Both the position numbers and the translations under genes were made by a program. A stretch of 64,000 nt of DNA from Clostridia bacterium (GTDB taxonomy: Bacteria; Bacillota_A; Clostridia; Christensenellales; Aristaeellaceae), in NCBI GenBank assembly GCA_017517815.1, contig JAFWYA010000030.1:3896-67895 (forward strand), written 5' to 3'. Every line of letters begins with the position of its first letter. The stretch's first letter is position 1. This document shows, one piece after another, positions 52,436 to 61,228 of the stretch. Below the pieces are notes generated by a model that saw only the letters and a list, made by a program, of their open reading frames with translations, was not told where the DNA came from and ran no database searches.

Positions 52436-54115
52436 TTAGAACAGACCGATGATGCGGCCGTTTTCGTCAACGTCGATCTTTTCGGCGGCGGGAACCTTGG
52501 GAAGACCGGGCATGGTCATGATGTCGCCGGTCAGCGCCACGATGAAGCCGGCGCCGGCGGAAACCTTCAGATTGCGGACGGTTACGGTAAAATCTTCGGG
52601 CGCGCCGAGCAAGGTCTGATCGTCGGAGAAGGAATACTGCGTCTTGGCCATGCAGATCGGCATGGAGGCAAAACCCAGATCCGTAAGCTGCTGAGCCTGC
52701 TTTTTGGCATTGGGAGTCAGCGCAACATCCTTGCCATGATAGACCCTGGTGACAATGGCCTGAAGCTTTTCTTCAATGGTCAGTTCATCTTCATAAGCAT
52801 AGCGGAAGCTGCTGGTGCTGTTGGTTTCGCACAGGCGCACAACTTCTTCAGCCAGCTCTACGCCGCCGTCGCCGCCCTTGCCCCATACTTCGGACAGGGC
52901 TACATTCACGCCCAGCTCCTTGCACTTTGTACGGATCAGCTCCAGCTCAGCCTCGGTATCGGCGGGGAAACGGTTGATGGCCACCACGCAGGGCAGACCA
53001 TACACACTGGTCACATTCTCCACATGACGCAGCAGGTTGGGAAGACCCTTTTCAAGCGCTGCCAGATTCTCGTTATTCAGATCAGCCTTGGCTACGCCGC
53101 CGTGATGCTTGAGGGCACGAACCGTTGCAACCACCACCACAGCAGAGGGCACCAGACCCGCCTTGCGGCACTTGATATCCAGGAACTTCTCCGCGCCCAG
53201 ATCGGCGCCGAAGCCTGCCTCGGTCACGCAGTAGTCGCCCAGCTTCATGGCCATGCGGGTCGCCATGATGGAGTTGCAGCCATGCGCGATATTGGCAAAG
53301 GGACCGCCGTGGATGAAAGCGGGCGTGCCCTCGAGTGTCTGCACCAGATTGGGCTTGAGCGCATCCTTGAGCAACGCGGTCATGGCGCCGGCAGCTTTCA
53401 GATCGCCAGCCGTGACAGGCTTGTCATCGTAGGTATAAGCCACGATGATGCTGGAAAGGCGCTGCTTCAAATCAGAAATGCTGGAAGACATGCAGAATAC
53501 AGCCATCACTTCACTGGCAACCGTAATATCAAAGCCGTCCTCACGAGGCACGCCCTGCAGCCTGCCGCCAAGGCCGTCCACCACGTTGCGCAGCTGGCGG
53601 TCATTCATATCCACGCAGCGCTTCCAAGTGATCTTCTTGGTGTCAATGCCCAGCGCATTGCCCTGCTGAATGTGATTGTCCAGCATGGCAGCCAGCAGAT
53701 TGTTGGCCGCGCCGATGGCGTGGAAGTCGCCGGTAAAATGGAGATTGATGTCCTCCATGGGCACAACCTGAGCATAGCCGCCGCCGGCAGCGCCGCCCTT
53801 GATGCCAAAGACCGGGCCCAGGGAAGGCTCACGCAGGGCGAGGATCGCATTCTTGCCAATTTTGCGAAGGCCGTCAGCCAAACCAACAGAGGTCGTGGTC
53901 TTGCCCTCGCCGGCAGGCGTGGGAGAAATGGCGGTCACCAGAATCAGCTTTCCATCGGGAGCGGGGTCATCATTGAGCAGACTGTAGTCCACTTTGGCTT
54001 TGTAGTTGCCGTAGGTTTCAAGATAGCGCTCCGGCACACCGGCTACAGCGGCGATCTCGTGAATGTTCTTCATCTGACAGCTCTGGGCAATTTCGATGTC
54101 TGTTTTGAATTCCAT
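52436..54115 (-). CDS. fhs: Formate--tetrahydrofolate ligase
   Basis: A 559-residue enzyme that makes 10-formyl-THF from formate, THF and ATP. It starts [22 protein letters not shown] and has the ATP-binding loop [18 protein letters not shown] near 65 and the folate-site [23 protein letters not shown] split across 97-120. Length and motifs are those of the bacterial homotetramer. ATG 54115 follows AGGAGG by 10 nt. A ZTP riboswitch with terminator precedes it on the same strand. Its product feeds purN and the AICAR transformylase in the divergent purine operon. Confidence 0.96.
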   Translation of the reverse strand: MEFKTDIEIAQSCQMKNIHEIAAVAGVPERYLETYGNYKAKVDYSLLNDDPAPDGKLILVTAISPTPAGEGKTTTSVGLADGLRKIGKNAILALREPSLGPVFGIKGGAAGGGYAQVVPMEDINLHFTGDFHAIGAANNLLAAMLDNHIQQGNALGIDTKKITWKRCVDMNDRQLRNVVDGLGGRLQGVPREDGFDITVASEVMAVFCMSSSISDLKQRLSSIIVAYTYDDKPVTAGDLKAAGAMTALLKDALKPNLVQTLEGTPAFIHGGPFANIAHGCNSIMATRMAMKLGDYCVTEAGFGADLGAEKFLDIKCRKAGLVPSAVVVVATVRALKHHGGVAKADLNNENLAALEKGLPNLLRHVENVTSVYGLPCVVAINRFPADTEAELELIRTKCKELGVNVALSEVWGKGGDGGVELAEEVVRLCETNSTSSFRYAYEDELTIEEKLQAIVTRVYHGKDVALTPNAKKQAQQLTDLGFASMPICMAKTQYSFSDDQTLLGAPEDFTVTVRNLKVSAGAGFIVALTGDIMTMPGLPKVPAAEKIDVDENGRIIGLF

Positions 54116-54154
54116 GATGACATAACCTCCTCGGTGTTGTGTCGTTGAGTACAC

Positions 54155-54186
54155 AAAAAGGGCGCACCGCAAACAACGGTGCGCCC
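54155..54186 (-). terminator. Riboswitch-linked terminator in the fhs leader
   Basis: GGGCGCACCG / CGGTGCGCCC, a perfect 10-bp stem with a 7-nt loop and T5 on the minus strand, about 40 nt before the fhs start. Its 5' arm overlaps the conserved CTGGGCG end of the ZTP aptamer, so ligand binding and termination should be mutually exclusive. Confidence 0.88.
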
Positions 54187-54262
54187 AGACGGTCGGCATT
54201 CAAGCGCTTTTGCGCCGCGATACTTCATGTGGTGAACTCCACTTCCGTCAGTCGTATCGCAC
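54180..54262 (-). promoter_or_regulatory. ZTP (pfl) riboswitch upstream of fhs
   Basis: Minus strand: P1 GCGATAC...GTATCGC encloses GACTGACGGAAGTGG and TTCACCACATGAAG. After a linker comes CCGTCTGGGCG, matching the conserved ZTP core CCGCCUGGGC. The class senses ZMP/ZTP, which builds up when 10-formyl-THF is short, and turns on folate one-carbon genes such as fhs. The alternative terminator directly follows. Confidence 0.85.
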
Positions 54263-54265
54263 CAT

Positions 54266-54546
54266 GACAATGCTAGCCATGCACGATAAGAATATCATGC
54301 AAATCGAATTCCGTCAAGGCGTTTTTGGCAAGGAGTACCCGACAGGATCACCAACGCGCCCTTTCTTCATCAGTCCCGGGATGACGGCTCTGTCATCCGG
54401 AAGTTTCTTTTGTACCGTATTAGGAGCATGCCGCAGTTCACTTGCTTCTGTCCTGTATTTTTTCACTCAGCGCGTAAAAATCAGCCAAAAAGCTGAACGT
54501 TTTTTTGTGTTGTATGAAAATTATACGGCAAAACGAGCTTTCCTAC
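54266..54546. other. Intergenic stretch between fhs leader and purE promoter
   Basis: About 280 bp without a convincing gene. The plus-strand open frame here is short, starts without a ribosome-binding site and matches nothing I know. The stretch should hold the minus-strand promoter of the fhs leader; weak TTGCAT-like elements are present but none is convincing. No purine riboswitch or PurR box is seen. Confidence 0.5.
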
Positions 54547-54575
54547 TTGTATTTTCGTCAAAAATGCATTATACT
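54547..54575 (+). promoter_or_regulatory. Promoter of the purine operon
   Basis: TTGTAT (54547-54552), 17 bp, TATACT (54570-54575), 60 bp before the purE start. The short leader contains no recognisable riboswitch. Confidence 0.7.
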
Positions 54576-54634
54576 TAAAAATGGTTTTCTTTTTGTATCC
54601 TCTGTTCCATGCAACATTCAGGAGGTATGCGCTA

Positions 54635-55132
54635 ATGAAGAAAGCGGCCATCGTTATGGGCAGCGCGAGTGATCTGCCTGTTGTGGAAAAGGCCATCAAA
54701 ACGCTGCAGGAATTCGACGTGCCCCATGAGGTTCACGTATACTCTGCACACCGCACCCCGGAAGAAGCACATGCTTTTTCTTCCAACGCCCGAAAAAATG
54801 GTTTTGGCGTTATCATCGCTGCTGCGGGCATGGCTGCCCATCTTGCAGGCAGCGTCGCCGCCAACACCACTCTGCCTGTCATCGGCATTCCAATGAAGTC
54901 CTCCACTTTTGCCAACGGCCTTGACGCTCTGCTTTCCACCGTACAGATGCCTTCCGGCATTCCGGTTGCCACGGTTGCAGTGGACGGCGCAGTGAACGCC
55001 GCTCTTCTGGCAATTGAGATTCTCGCCGTCAGCGACGACGAACTGGCTGAAAAACTGGCCCAGAAGCGCGCCGCCGATACGAAAAAGGTTCTCGCCGCCA
55101 ACGCGGAAGCGGAAGCCAGGTATAACCATTAA
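54635..55132 (+). CDS. purE: N5-carboxyaminoimidazole ribonucleotide mutase, PurE
   Basis: A 165-residue class I PurE that converts N5-CAIR to CAIR. Motifs: GSASDLPV at 9-16, [10 protein letters not shown] near 42, [11 protein letters not shown] near 70 and [17 protein letters not shown] near 105. The ATG follows CAGGAGG by 8 nt. First gene of the purine operon; no purK is seen in the window, so N5-CAIR must come from elsewhere or the enzyme may use the CO2-dependent class II route (the motifs look class I-like). Confidence 0.95.
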   Translation: MKKAAIVMGSASDLPVVEKAIKTLQEFDVPHEVHVYSAHRTPEEAHAFSSNARKNGFGVIIAAAGMAAHLAGSVAANTTLPVIGIPMKSSTFANGLDALLSTVQMPSGIPVATVAVDGAVNAALLAIEILAVSDDELAEKLAQKRAADTKKVLAANAEAEARYNH

Positions 55133-55186
55133 CCTGTACTCTGCAAAAGCAGAGACTTCGACTAAAATATAAAGGAGATCATCGTA

Positions 55187-55876
55187 ATGGAGAATCTGAA
55201 GCTTGTTTACACCGGCAAGACCAAGAATGTGTACGCTCTGGATAACGGCAACTGCCTGCTGAAGTTCAAGGATGACTGCACCGGCAAAGACGGTGTGTTT
55301 GATCCCGGCGAGAACTCCGTGGGCCTGACCATCGAAGGCGTGGGCGACGTCAACCTGCGCATGTCCATCTACTTCTTTGAAAAGATCAATGCCGCTGGCA
55401 TCTACACCCATTATGTTTCTGCCGACCTTGCCAACACCACCATGGAAGTTCTCAAGGCCAAGCCCTTCGGCCAGGGTCTGGAAGTGATCTGCCGTCACAA
55501 GGCTGTGGGCAGCTTCATCCGCCGCTATGGTTCCTACATCGAAGAGGGCGCCGACCTGCCCGCCTATGTCGAAATGACCTTCAAGGATGATGCCAAGGGC
55601 GATCCGCTGGTCACCAAGGACGCACTGGTTGCGCTGGGCGTGATGACCGACGAGCAGTATGACACCATGAAGGCCATGACCCAGAAGATCACCCAGATCG
55701 TTGCTGATGACCTGAAGGAAAAGGGCCTGGTGCTTTACGACATCAAATTCGAATATGGCTATGACGCCGACGGCAAAGTCATGCTCATCGACGAAATTGC
55801 TTCCGGCAACATGCGCGTTTACAAGGACGGCGAGTACATCGACCCCATGACTCTCTCCAAGCTGTTTTTTGCCTAA
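55187..55876 (+). CDS. purC: Phosphoribosylaminoimidazole-succinocarboxamide synthase, PurC
   Basis: A 229-residue SAICAR synthetase that joins CAIR and aspartate using ATP. It opens [15 protein letters not shown], with the nucleotide loop YTGKTKNVY, and has LKFKDDCTG near 25 and the C-terminal [20 protein letters not shown] and [10 protein letters not shown]. Length is normal. Strong AAAGGAG before the ATG. Followed by an intercistronic hairpin and purF. Confidence 0.95.
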   Translation: MENLKLVYTGKTKNVYALDNGNCLLKFKDDCTGKDGVFDPGENSVGLTIEGVGDVNLRMSIYFFEKINAAGIYTHYVSADLANTTMEVLKAKPFGQGLEVICRHKAVGSFIRRYGSYIEEGADLPAYVEMTFKDDAKGDPLVTKDALVALGVMTDEQYDTMKAMTQKITQIVADDLKEKGLVLYDIKFEYGYDADGKVMLIDEIASGNMRVYKDGEYIDPMTLSKLFFA

Positions 55877-55884
55877 GCAATGAC

Positions 55885-55920
55885 CAAACCGGGACAGGTT
55901 ATCACAATCTGTCCCGGTTT
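55885..55920 (+). promoter_or_regulatory. Intercistronic hairpin between purC and purF
   Basis: AAACCGGGACAG / CTGTCCCGGTTT, a 12-bp perfect stem with a 12-nt loop. The downstream tail (GTGGTC) is not T-rich, so partial termination or mRNA processing is more likely than full termination. Confidence 0.6.
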
Positions 55921-55951
55921 GTGGTCTACAACCAACGAGGAGGACGTTCAC

Positions 55952-57376
55952 ATGAGCGGTTTTTTTGGGGTAACGTCCCGCAGAAACTGTATTCTTGACG
56001 TGTTTTTTGGCACCGACTACCATTCTCACCTTGGTACCCGCCGCGGCGGCGTGGCTGCCTATGATCCGGAACTGGGTCTGCAGCGTGAAATTCATAACAT
56101 TGAAAACTCTCCTTTCCGCACGAAGTTTGAACATATTCTGGACCGCATGAGCGGCACTTCCGCCATCGGCTGCATCAGCGACAGCGATCCGCAGCCTTTG
56201 CTGATTCGCTCCAACTTAGGTACGTATGCAATCTCAACCATTGGCGTTATCAACAATGCCGATGAATTGATTAATCAATATTTATCCTTTAGCGGCGGTC
56301 ACTTTGACGCCATGACCCACGGCCGTATCAACAGCAACGAGCTGATCGCAGCGCTGATCGATCAAAAAAGCAGTTTCGCCGAAGGCATCCGCTTTGCACA
56401 GAGCGTGATTGACGGCAGCGCCTCCATCCTGCTTCTCAGAGAAAACGGAAACCTCATCGCCGCGCGTGATCGCGTAGGCCGTATCCCGATCATTCTGGGC
56501 AAGGACGAAGAAGGCTACTGTGTCAGTTTTGAATCCTTCGCCGGCATGAAGCTTGGGTATGAGTATGTGCGCGATCTGGGCCCCGGTGAAATTGTTGAGC
56601 TGGCTCCGGATTCAGAAACCGTGCTGCAGGCCCCCGGCAAAGAAATGAAGATCTGCGCCTTCCTGTGGTCCTATTACGGCTATCCAACCTCCAGCTATGA
56701 AGGCTCCAACGTAGAAGTCATGCGCTGCCGCAACGGTGAGATCATGGCTCGCAACGATAAGGAGAAGGGCCTTGCACTGGATATTGATTATGTCGGCGGC
56801 GTTCCGGATTCCGGCACGCCTCACGCCATCGGTTATGCCAATGCCTTTGGCAAGCCCTTCGCTCGCCCCTTCATCAAATATACGCCTACCTGGCCGCGCA
56901 GCTTCATGCCCGCCACTCAGCGCGAGCGCAATATGGTTGCCAAAATGAAACAGATTCCCGTCCACGAACTGATTCAGGACAAAAAGCTCCTGTTTGTGGA
57001 TGACAGCATCGTTCGCGGAACGCAGCTGAGGGAAACGGTAGATTTCCTTTACGAAAACGGCGCAAAGGAAGTACACATCCGTTCGGCCTGTCCGCCCATC
57101 CTTTACGGCTGCAAATACCTGAATTTCTCCCGCTCCACCTCCGATATGGATTTGCTTGCGCGGGCAACTATCAAGGAGCTTGAGGGCGACGAGGGTTTTG
57201 AGCACATGGACGAATACTGCGACGGAGAGAGCGAGCGCGGACGCAGAATGCGCGACGCCATCTGCAAAAAGCTTCATTTCTCTTCGCTGGAATATCAGTC
57301 GCTGGAAGGCATTTTTGAAGCAATCGGCCTTGAGCCTTGCAAAGTTTGTACCTACTGCTGGAACGGAAAAGGTTAA
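55952..57376 (+). CDS. purF: PurF-like amidophosphoribosyltransferase lacking the glutaminase cysteine
   Basis: A 474-residue PurF homologue. The phosphoribosyltransferase domain is intact, with the PRPP loop LLFVDDSIVRGTQLRE near 348, and the C-terminus has CKVCTYC. The N-terminal Ntn glutaminase domain has lost its nucleophile: mature PurF starts Cys-Gly, but this protein starts MSGFFGV, and the usual HRGQE is TRRGG. It belongs to a divergent group I know from Bacteroides-type proteins starting MGGFFG. It may use free ammonia or a partner glutaminase. ATG 55952 follows CGAGGAGG by 8 nt; the frame upstream is not conserved. Confidence 0.85.
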   Translation: MSGFFGVTSRRNCILDVFFGTDYHSHLGTRRGGVAAYDPELGLQREIHNIENSPFRTKFEHILDRMSGTSAIGCISDSDPQPLLIRSNLGTYAISTIGVINNADELINQYLSFSGGHFDAMTHGRINSNELIAALIDQKSSFAEGIRFAQSVIDGSASILLLRENGNLIAARDRVGRIPIILGKDEEGYCVSFESFAGMKLGYEYVRDLGPGEIVELAPDSETVLQAPGKEMKICAFLWSYYGYPTSSYEGSNVEVMRCRNGEIMARNDKEKGLALDIDYVGGVPDSGTPHAIGYANAFGKPFARPFIKYTPTWPRSFMPATQRERNMVAKMKQIPVHELIQDKKLLFVDDSIVRGTQLRETVDFLYENGAKEVHIRSACPPILYGCKYLNFSRSTSDMDLLARATIKELEGDEGFEHMDEYCDGESERGRRMRDAICKKLHFSSLEYQSLEGIFEAIGLEPCKVCTYCWNGKG

Positions 57377-57391
57377 GAGGAGGAACTACCC

Positions 57392-58444
57392 ATGGCACAC
57401 GAGATTTCCAAGTCCGAAAGCTACGCCGCTGCCGGTGTAGACATTACTGCAGGCTACAAGGCCGTGGAACTGATGAAAAAGCACGTTGCCCGCACCCGCA
57501 ACGAGGGCTGTCTGGACGATGTGGGCGGCTTTGGCGGCTGCTTCGGCCTGCCTGTCGCTGGTATGGAAGAGCCTGTGCTGGTATCCGGCACCGACGGCTG
57601 CGGCACCAAGGTTAAAATGGCGATCCTGATGGACAAGCATGACACCATCGGCATTGACGCCGTGGCCATGTGCGTCAACGACATCATCTGCGTAGGAGCA
57701 AAGCCGCTGTTCTTCCTGGATTATATTGCCTGCGGCAAGAATATTCCCGAAAAGATCGCCTCCATCGTTGCCGGCGTGGCCGAAGGCTGCGTGCAGTCCG
57801 GCGCTGCGCTCATCGGCGGTGAAACCGCTGAGCATCCCGGCATGATGCCTGTGGAGGATTACGACCTGGCCGGTTTTGCAGTGGGTATCGTGGATAAGAA
57901 AAAGATCCTTGATAACACCCGCATGGCTGCCGGCGACGTCGTGATTGCGCTTCCTTCCACCGGTATCCATTCCAACGGCTTCTCGCTTTGCCGCAAGGTG
58001 TTCGATATCGATCATAACAATCCCGAGCTTTATGTGCCCCGTGAAGAGCTGGGCGGCAAGACCATTGCCGAAACCCTGCTGACTCCCACCAAAATCTATG
58101 TAAAGCCGGTTCTTGCACTGCTTGAAAAGGTGGATGTCAAGGGCATCAGCCACATCACCGGCGGCGGCTTCTACGAGAACATTCCGCGCTCCATCCCCGA
58201 CGGTCTGTGCGCGAAGATCGACAAGAGCGCCGTGAAGGTGCTGCCCATCTTCGATCTCATCGCCAGCTGGGGCAACATTCCCGAGCGCGACATGTACAAC
58301 ACCTATAACATGGGCGTTGGCATGAGCGTTGTGGTTCCCGCCGCCGAGGTTGAAACCGCGCTGACCATTCTGAAGGACAACGGCATTGACGCCTATGTGA
58401 TCGGTGAGATCATCGAGAACGAAGAAAAGGTGATTCTGGAATGA
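57392..58444 (+). CDS. purM: Phosphoribosylformylglycinamidine cyclo-ligase, PurM
   Basis: A 350-residue AIR synthetase of the PurM/PurL ATPase superfamily. Motifs: [15 protein letters not shown] at 11-25, FGGCFGLP near 50, [14 protein letters not shown] near 66, [14 protein letters not shown] near 140 and [12 protein letters not shown] near 252. Converts FGAM to AIR. AGAGGAGG before the ATG, and the stop overlaps purN by 4 bp (ATGA). Confidence 0.96.
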   Translation: MAHEISKSESYAAAGVDITAGYKAVELMKKHVARTRNEGCLDDVGGFGGCFGLPVAGMEEPVLVSGTDGCGTKVKMAILMDKHDTIGIDAVAMCVNDIICVGAKPLFFLDYIACGKNIPEKIASIVAGVAEGCVQSGAALIGGETAEHPGMMPVEDYDLAGFAVGIVDKKKILDNTRMAAGDVVIALPSTGIHSNGFSLCRKVFDIDHNNPELYVPREELGGKTIAETLLTPTKIYVKPVLALLEKVDVKGISHITGGGFYENIPRSIPDGLCAKIDKSAVKVLPIFDLIASWGNIPERDMYNTYNMGVGMSVVVPAAEVETALTILKDNGIDAYVIGEIIENEEKVILE

Positions 58445-59067
58445 AAACCAACATTGCTGTCCTCGTTTCCGGCGGCGGAACCAATCTGCAGGCGCTGATT
58501 GACGCGCAGCAGCGAGGCGAGCTGGGCGGCGGTGAGATCACTGCCGTCATCTCCACCAAGGAGGGTGCTTACGCCCTTGAACGCGCCGCCAAAGCAGGCA
58601 TTCCCGGCTATGTGGTGCCCCGCAAGGCCTATCCCGATAACCGCAGCATGACGCAGGCGATGGTCGCCAAGCTGAAGGAGCTGGATATCCAGCTGGTTGT
58701 ACTGGCCGGCTGCATGGTGATCTTCACCAACGAGCTGGTGGATAACTATCCCAATGCGATCATGAACGTGCATCCCGCTCTGATTCCTTCCTTCTGCGGC
58801 AAGGGCTTCTACGGCCTGCATGTGCACGAAGCAGCGCTTGCATACGGCGTCAAGCTTTCCGGCGCCACCGTGCATTTTGTCAGCGAAGAATGCGACGGCG
58901 GCCCCATTATCGCCCAGAAGGCCGTTGAAATTCATGAGGACGATACCCCCGAAACGCTGCAAAAGCGCATCATGGAGGAAGCAGAATGGAAACTGCTTCC
59001 TGAAGCGGTGTCGCTGTTCTGTCAGGGACGTTTGTCTGTAGAAGGCCGCAAGGTCAGGATCAAGTAA
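58441..59067 (+). CDS. purN: Phosphoribosylglycinamide formyltransferase, PurN
   Basis: A 208-residue 10-formyl-THF-dependent GAR transformylase. Motifs: [16 protein letters not shown] at 5-20, [11 protein letters not shown] near 91, [10 protein letters not shown] near 108 (catalytic Asn and His), and [19 protein letters not shown] near 140 with the catalytic Asp. Length is normal. Coupled to purM. Its cofactor is supplied by fhs, located divergently upstream of the operon. Confidence 0.96.
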   Translation: MKTNIAVLVSGGGTNLQALIDAQQRGELGGGEITAVISTKEGAYALERAAKAGIPGYVVPRKAYPDNRSMTQAMVAKLKELDIQLVVLAGCMVIFTNELVDNYPNAIMNVHPALIPSFCGKGFYGLHVHEAALAYGVKLSGATVHFVSEECDGGPIIAQKAVEIHEDDTPETLQKRIMEEAEWKLLPEAVSLFCQGRLSVEGRKVRIK

Positions 59068-59082
59068 AGGAGAGATACAAGC

Positions 59083-59796
59083 ATGAACGTTTACGAAGTG
59101 AAAACCATGCAGGAGCGCCTCAGCGGCAATACCTATCCCGGCCGCGGCATCGTGCTGGGCGTAACCGAGGACGGCAAGAAGGCCGTCGCCGCCTATTTCA
59201 TCATGGGCCGCAGCGTCAACAGCCGCAACCGTGTCTTTGTGCAGGAGCCTGACGGCATCCGCACTGAAGCCCACGATCCCAGCAAGATGGTCGATCCTCA
59301 CCTGATCATTTATCATCCCGTGCGCGAAGCAGGCTGCGGCCTGATCGTAACCAACGGCGACCAGACCGACACCATCTGGGAGTATCTGGCCCGCGGCGAA
59401 AGCTGGGAAGCCGCCCTGCGTACCCGCCAGTTTGAGGACGACCGTCCCAACTGGACGCCCCGTATCTCCGGCATTCAGGCAGGCGACGGCAGCTACAAGA
59501 TGAGCATCCTCAAGGCCGCCGACGCCGAAGGCAATGCCTGCGCCCGTTTCTTCTACGAGTATCCTGCTACGGCTGGTCTGGGCCATTTCCTGCATACCTA
59601 CGTGTGCGACGGAAACCCCGTGATTCCGACCTTTCAGGGTGAACCCGAGCGCGTGACCATCCCCAACGATATCGATGCCTTCACCGCCGAACTGTGGGAC
59701 AACCTCAACGAGGCCAACAAGATTTCCCTCTTCGTACGCTACACCGATCTGGAAACCCGTCAGTACGAACAGCGCATCATCAACAAACATCAGTAA
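59083..59796 (+). CDS. purO: IMP cyclohydrolase, PurO type
   Basis: A 237-residue protein of the stand-alone IMP cyclohydrolase family (PF07826), first known from archaea, which closes the FAICAR ring to IMP. Recognisable are RLSGNTYPGRGIVLGVTEDG near 12, YFIMGRSVNSRNRVF near 42, DPHLIIYHPVR near 80 and TNGDQTDTI near 100. It replaces the C-terminal activity of the usual bifunctional PurH, whose other half is the next gene. AAAGGAG before the ATG. Confidence 0.88.
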   Translation: MNVYEVKTMQERLSGNTYPGRGIVLGVTEDGKKAVAAYFIMGRSVNSRNRVFVQEPDGIRTEAHDPSKMVDPHLIIYHPVREAGCGLIVTNGDQTDTIWEYLARGESWEAALRTRQFEDDRPNWTPRISGIQAGDGSYKMSILKAADAEGNACARFFYEYPATAGLGHFLHTYVCDGNPVIPTFQGEPERVTIPNDIDAFTAELWDNLNEANKISLFVRYTDLETRQYEQRIINKHQ

Positions 59797-59813
59797 GAAA
59801 AGGAGAGCCTACC

Positions 59814-60989
59814 ATGACTGAACTCGAACTGAAATATGGCTGCAACCCCAATCAGAAGCCTGCCCGCATCTTCATGAAGGATGGCGAAATGCCCATCAAG
59901 GTGCTCTCCGGCCGTCCCGGCTATATCAACTTTCTGGATGCTTTCAACGGCTGGCAGCTTGTGAAGGAACTCAAGCGCGCCACCGGCCTGCCTGCCGCTA
60001 CCAGTTTCAAGCACGTCAGCCCCGCCGGCGCTGCCGTGGGCCTGCCGCTGACCGAAACCCTGCGCCGCATCTATTTCGTTCCTGCCGATATGGAGCTGTC
60101 TCCTCTGGCCTGCGCCTATGCACGTGCCCGCGGTGCTGACCGCATGTCCTCCTTCGGCGACTGGATCTCCCTCTCCGACGTTTGCGACGTACCCACCGCC
60201 CTGCTCATCAAGCCTGAAGTGTCCGACGGCATCATCGCTCCCGGCTATGAGCCTGAAGCCCTCGAAATCCTCAAGTCCAAGCGCAAGGGCAACTACAACA
60301 TCGTAGAGATCGATCCTGACTATGAGCCTGCCAAGCTGGAACAGAAGGACGTTTACGGCATCACCTTTGAGCAGGAGCGCAACGAACTGAACATCACCGA
60401 CGACTTCTTTGCCAACGTTGTGACCGAAAACAAGGAAATGACCGAAGCTGCTCTGCGCGATCTGGCCATTTCCATGATCACCCTCAAGTACACCCAGTCC
60501 AACTCCGTCTGCTACGTCAAGGACGGCCAGGCCATCGGCATCGGCGCCGGTCAGCAGAGCCGCATCCACTGCACCCGTCTGGCTGGCGACAAGGCCAACA
60601 ACTGGTGGCTGCGCCAGCATGAAAAGACACTCAATCTGCCCTTCATCCCCACCCTCAAGAACCCCGACCGCGACAACGCCATCGACCGCTACATCTCCGA
60701 CGAATCCGAGGACGTGCTGGCCGAGGGCATCTGGCAGACCCTGTTCACCGAAAAGCCCGAAGAGCTGACCAAGGAAGAAAAGAAGGCCTGGCTGGCTCAG
60801 ATGACCGACGTTGCCCTTGGCAGCGATGCGTTCTTCCCCTTCCCGGACAACATTGACCGCGCAGCTCGCAGCGGCGTGAAGTACATCGCCGAGCCCGGCG
60901 GCTCCATCCGCGACGATCTGGTGATCGAAGCCTGCAACAAGTACGGCATCGCCATGGCCTTCACCGGTCTGCGCCTCTTCCACCACTAA
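59814..60989 (+). CDS. AICAR transformylase (stand-alone, PurH N-formyl-transfer half)
   Basis: A 391-residue protein homologous to the transformylase half of PurH, without the MGS-like cyclohydrolase domain. It starts LELKYGCNPNQKPARIF and has the catalytic Lys-His pair in TSFKHVSPAGAAVG near 65 (KHxNPCG in PurH), LKYTQSNSVCYVKDGQAIGIG near 222 and the final AFTGLRLFHH. It transfers formyl from 10-formyl-THF to AICAR; the PurO-type enzyme encoded upstream then closes the ring. AAAGGAGAG precedes ATG 59814. Such stand-alone forms are common in Clostridia. Confidence 0.9.
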   Translation: MTELELKYGCNPNQKPARIFMKDGEMPIKVLSGRPGYINFLDAFNGWQLVKELKRATGLPAATSFKHVSPAGAAVGLPLTETLRRIYFVPADMELSPLACAYARARGADRMSSFGDWISLSDVCDVPTALLIKPEVSDGIIAPGYEPEALEILKSKRKGNYNIVEIDPDYEPAKLEQKDVYGITFEQERNELNITDDFFANVVTENKEMTEAALRDLAISMITLKYTQSNSVCYVKDGQAIGIGAGQQSRIHCTRLAGDKANNWWLRQHEKTLNLPFIPTLKNPDRDNAIDRYISDESEDVLAEGIWQTLFTEKPEELTKEEKKAWLAQMTDVALGSDAFFPFPDNIDRAARSGVKYIAEPGGSIRDDLVIEACNKYGIAMAFTGLRLFHH

Positions 60990-61208
60990 GCAGGGGCTGA
61001 GCCCCTGCACCCCGGACCGCGCTTCGCGCAGGGCTGGGTTTGTAAGTTTGGAGTTGCTGCTAAGACTGCCGACGCACATGCGGGTGCGTCGGCTCGCTTG
61101 GCGGTATATGCTTTTTTGTTAGTTGACCTTTGCCATACGAAGTATGGCAATTTTGGGATTTCAAAGGGCAAAGCCCTTTGGTCGGGGTCCGGGGCTGAAA
61201 GCCCCGGT
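60990..61208. repeat. Palindrome-rich, MITE-like intergenic element inside the purine operon
   Basis: Five perfect inverted repeats in 219 bp: GCAGGGGC-tga-GCCCCTGC (60990-61008), GCCGACGCA/TGCGTCGGC (61068-61093), TTGCCATA-cgaag-TATGGCAA (61130-61150), AAAGGGC-aaa-GCCCTTT (61163-61179) and CCGGGGC-tgaaa-GCCCCGG (61189-61207). The two ends are also similar to each other in opposite orientation (GGGGCT..AGCCCC..ACCCCG.ACC), giving hairpins nested in terminal inverted repeats. No coding potential. Confidence 0.65.
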
Positions 61209-61228
61209 CGTCCCCTTCGGAGGTATGT

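Noticed and set aside
54547..54634. A purine riboswitch in the purE leader
   Set aside because: The leader is only about 50 nt long and lacks the conserved three-way junction sequence.
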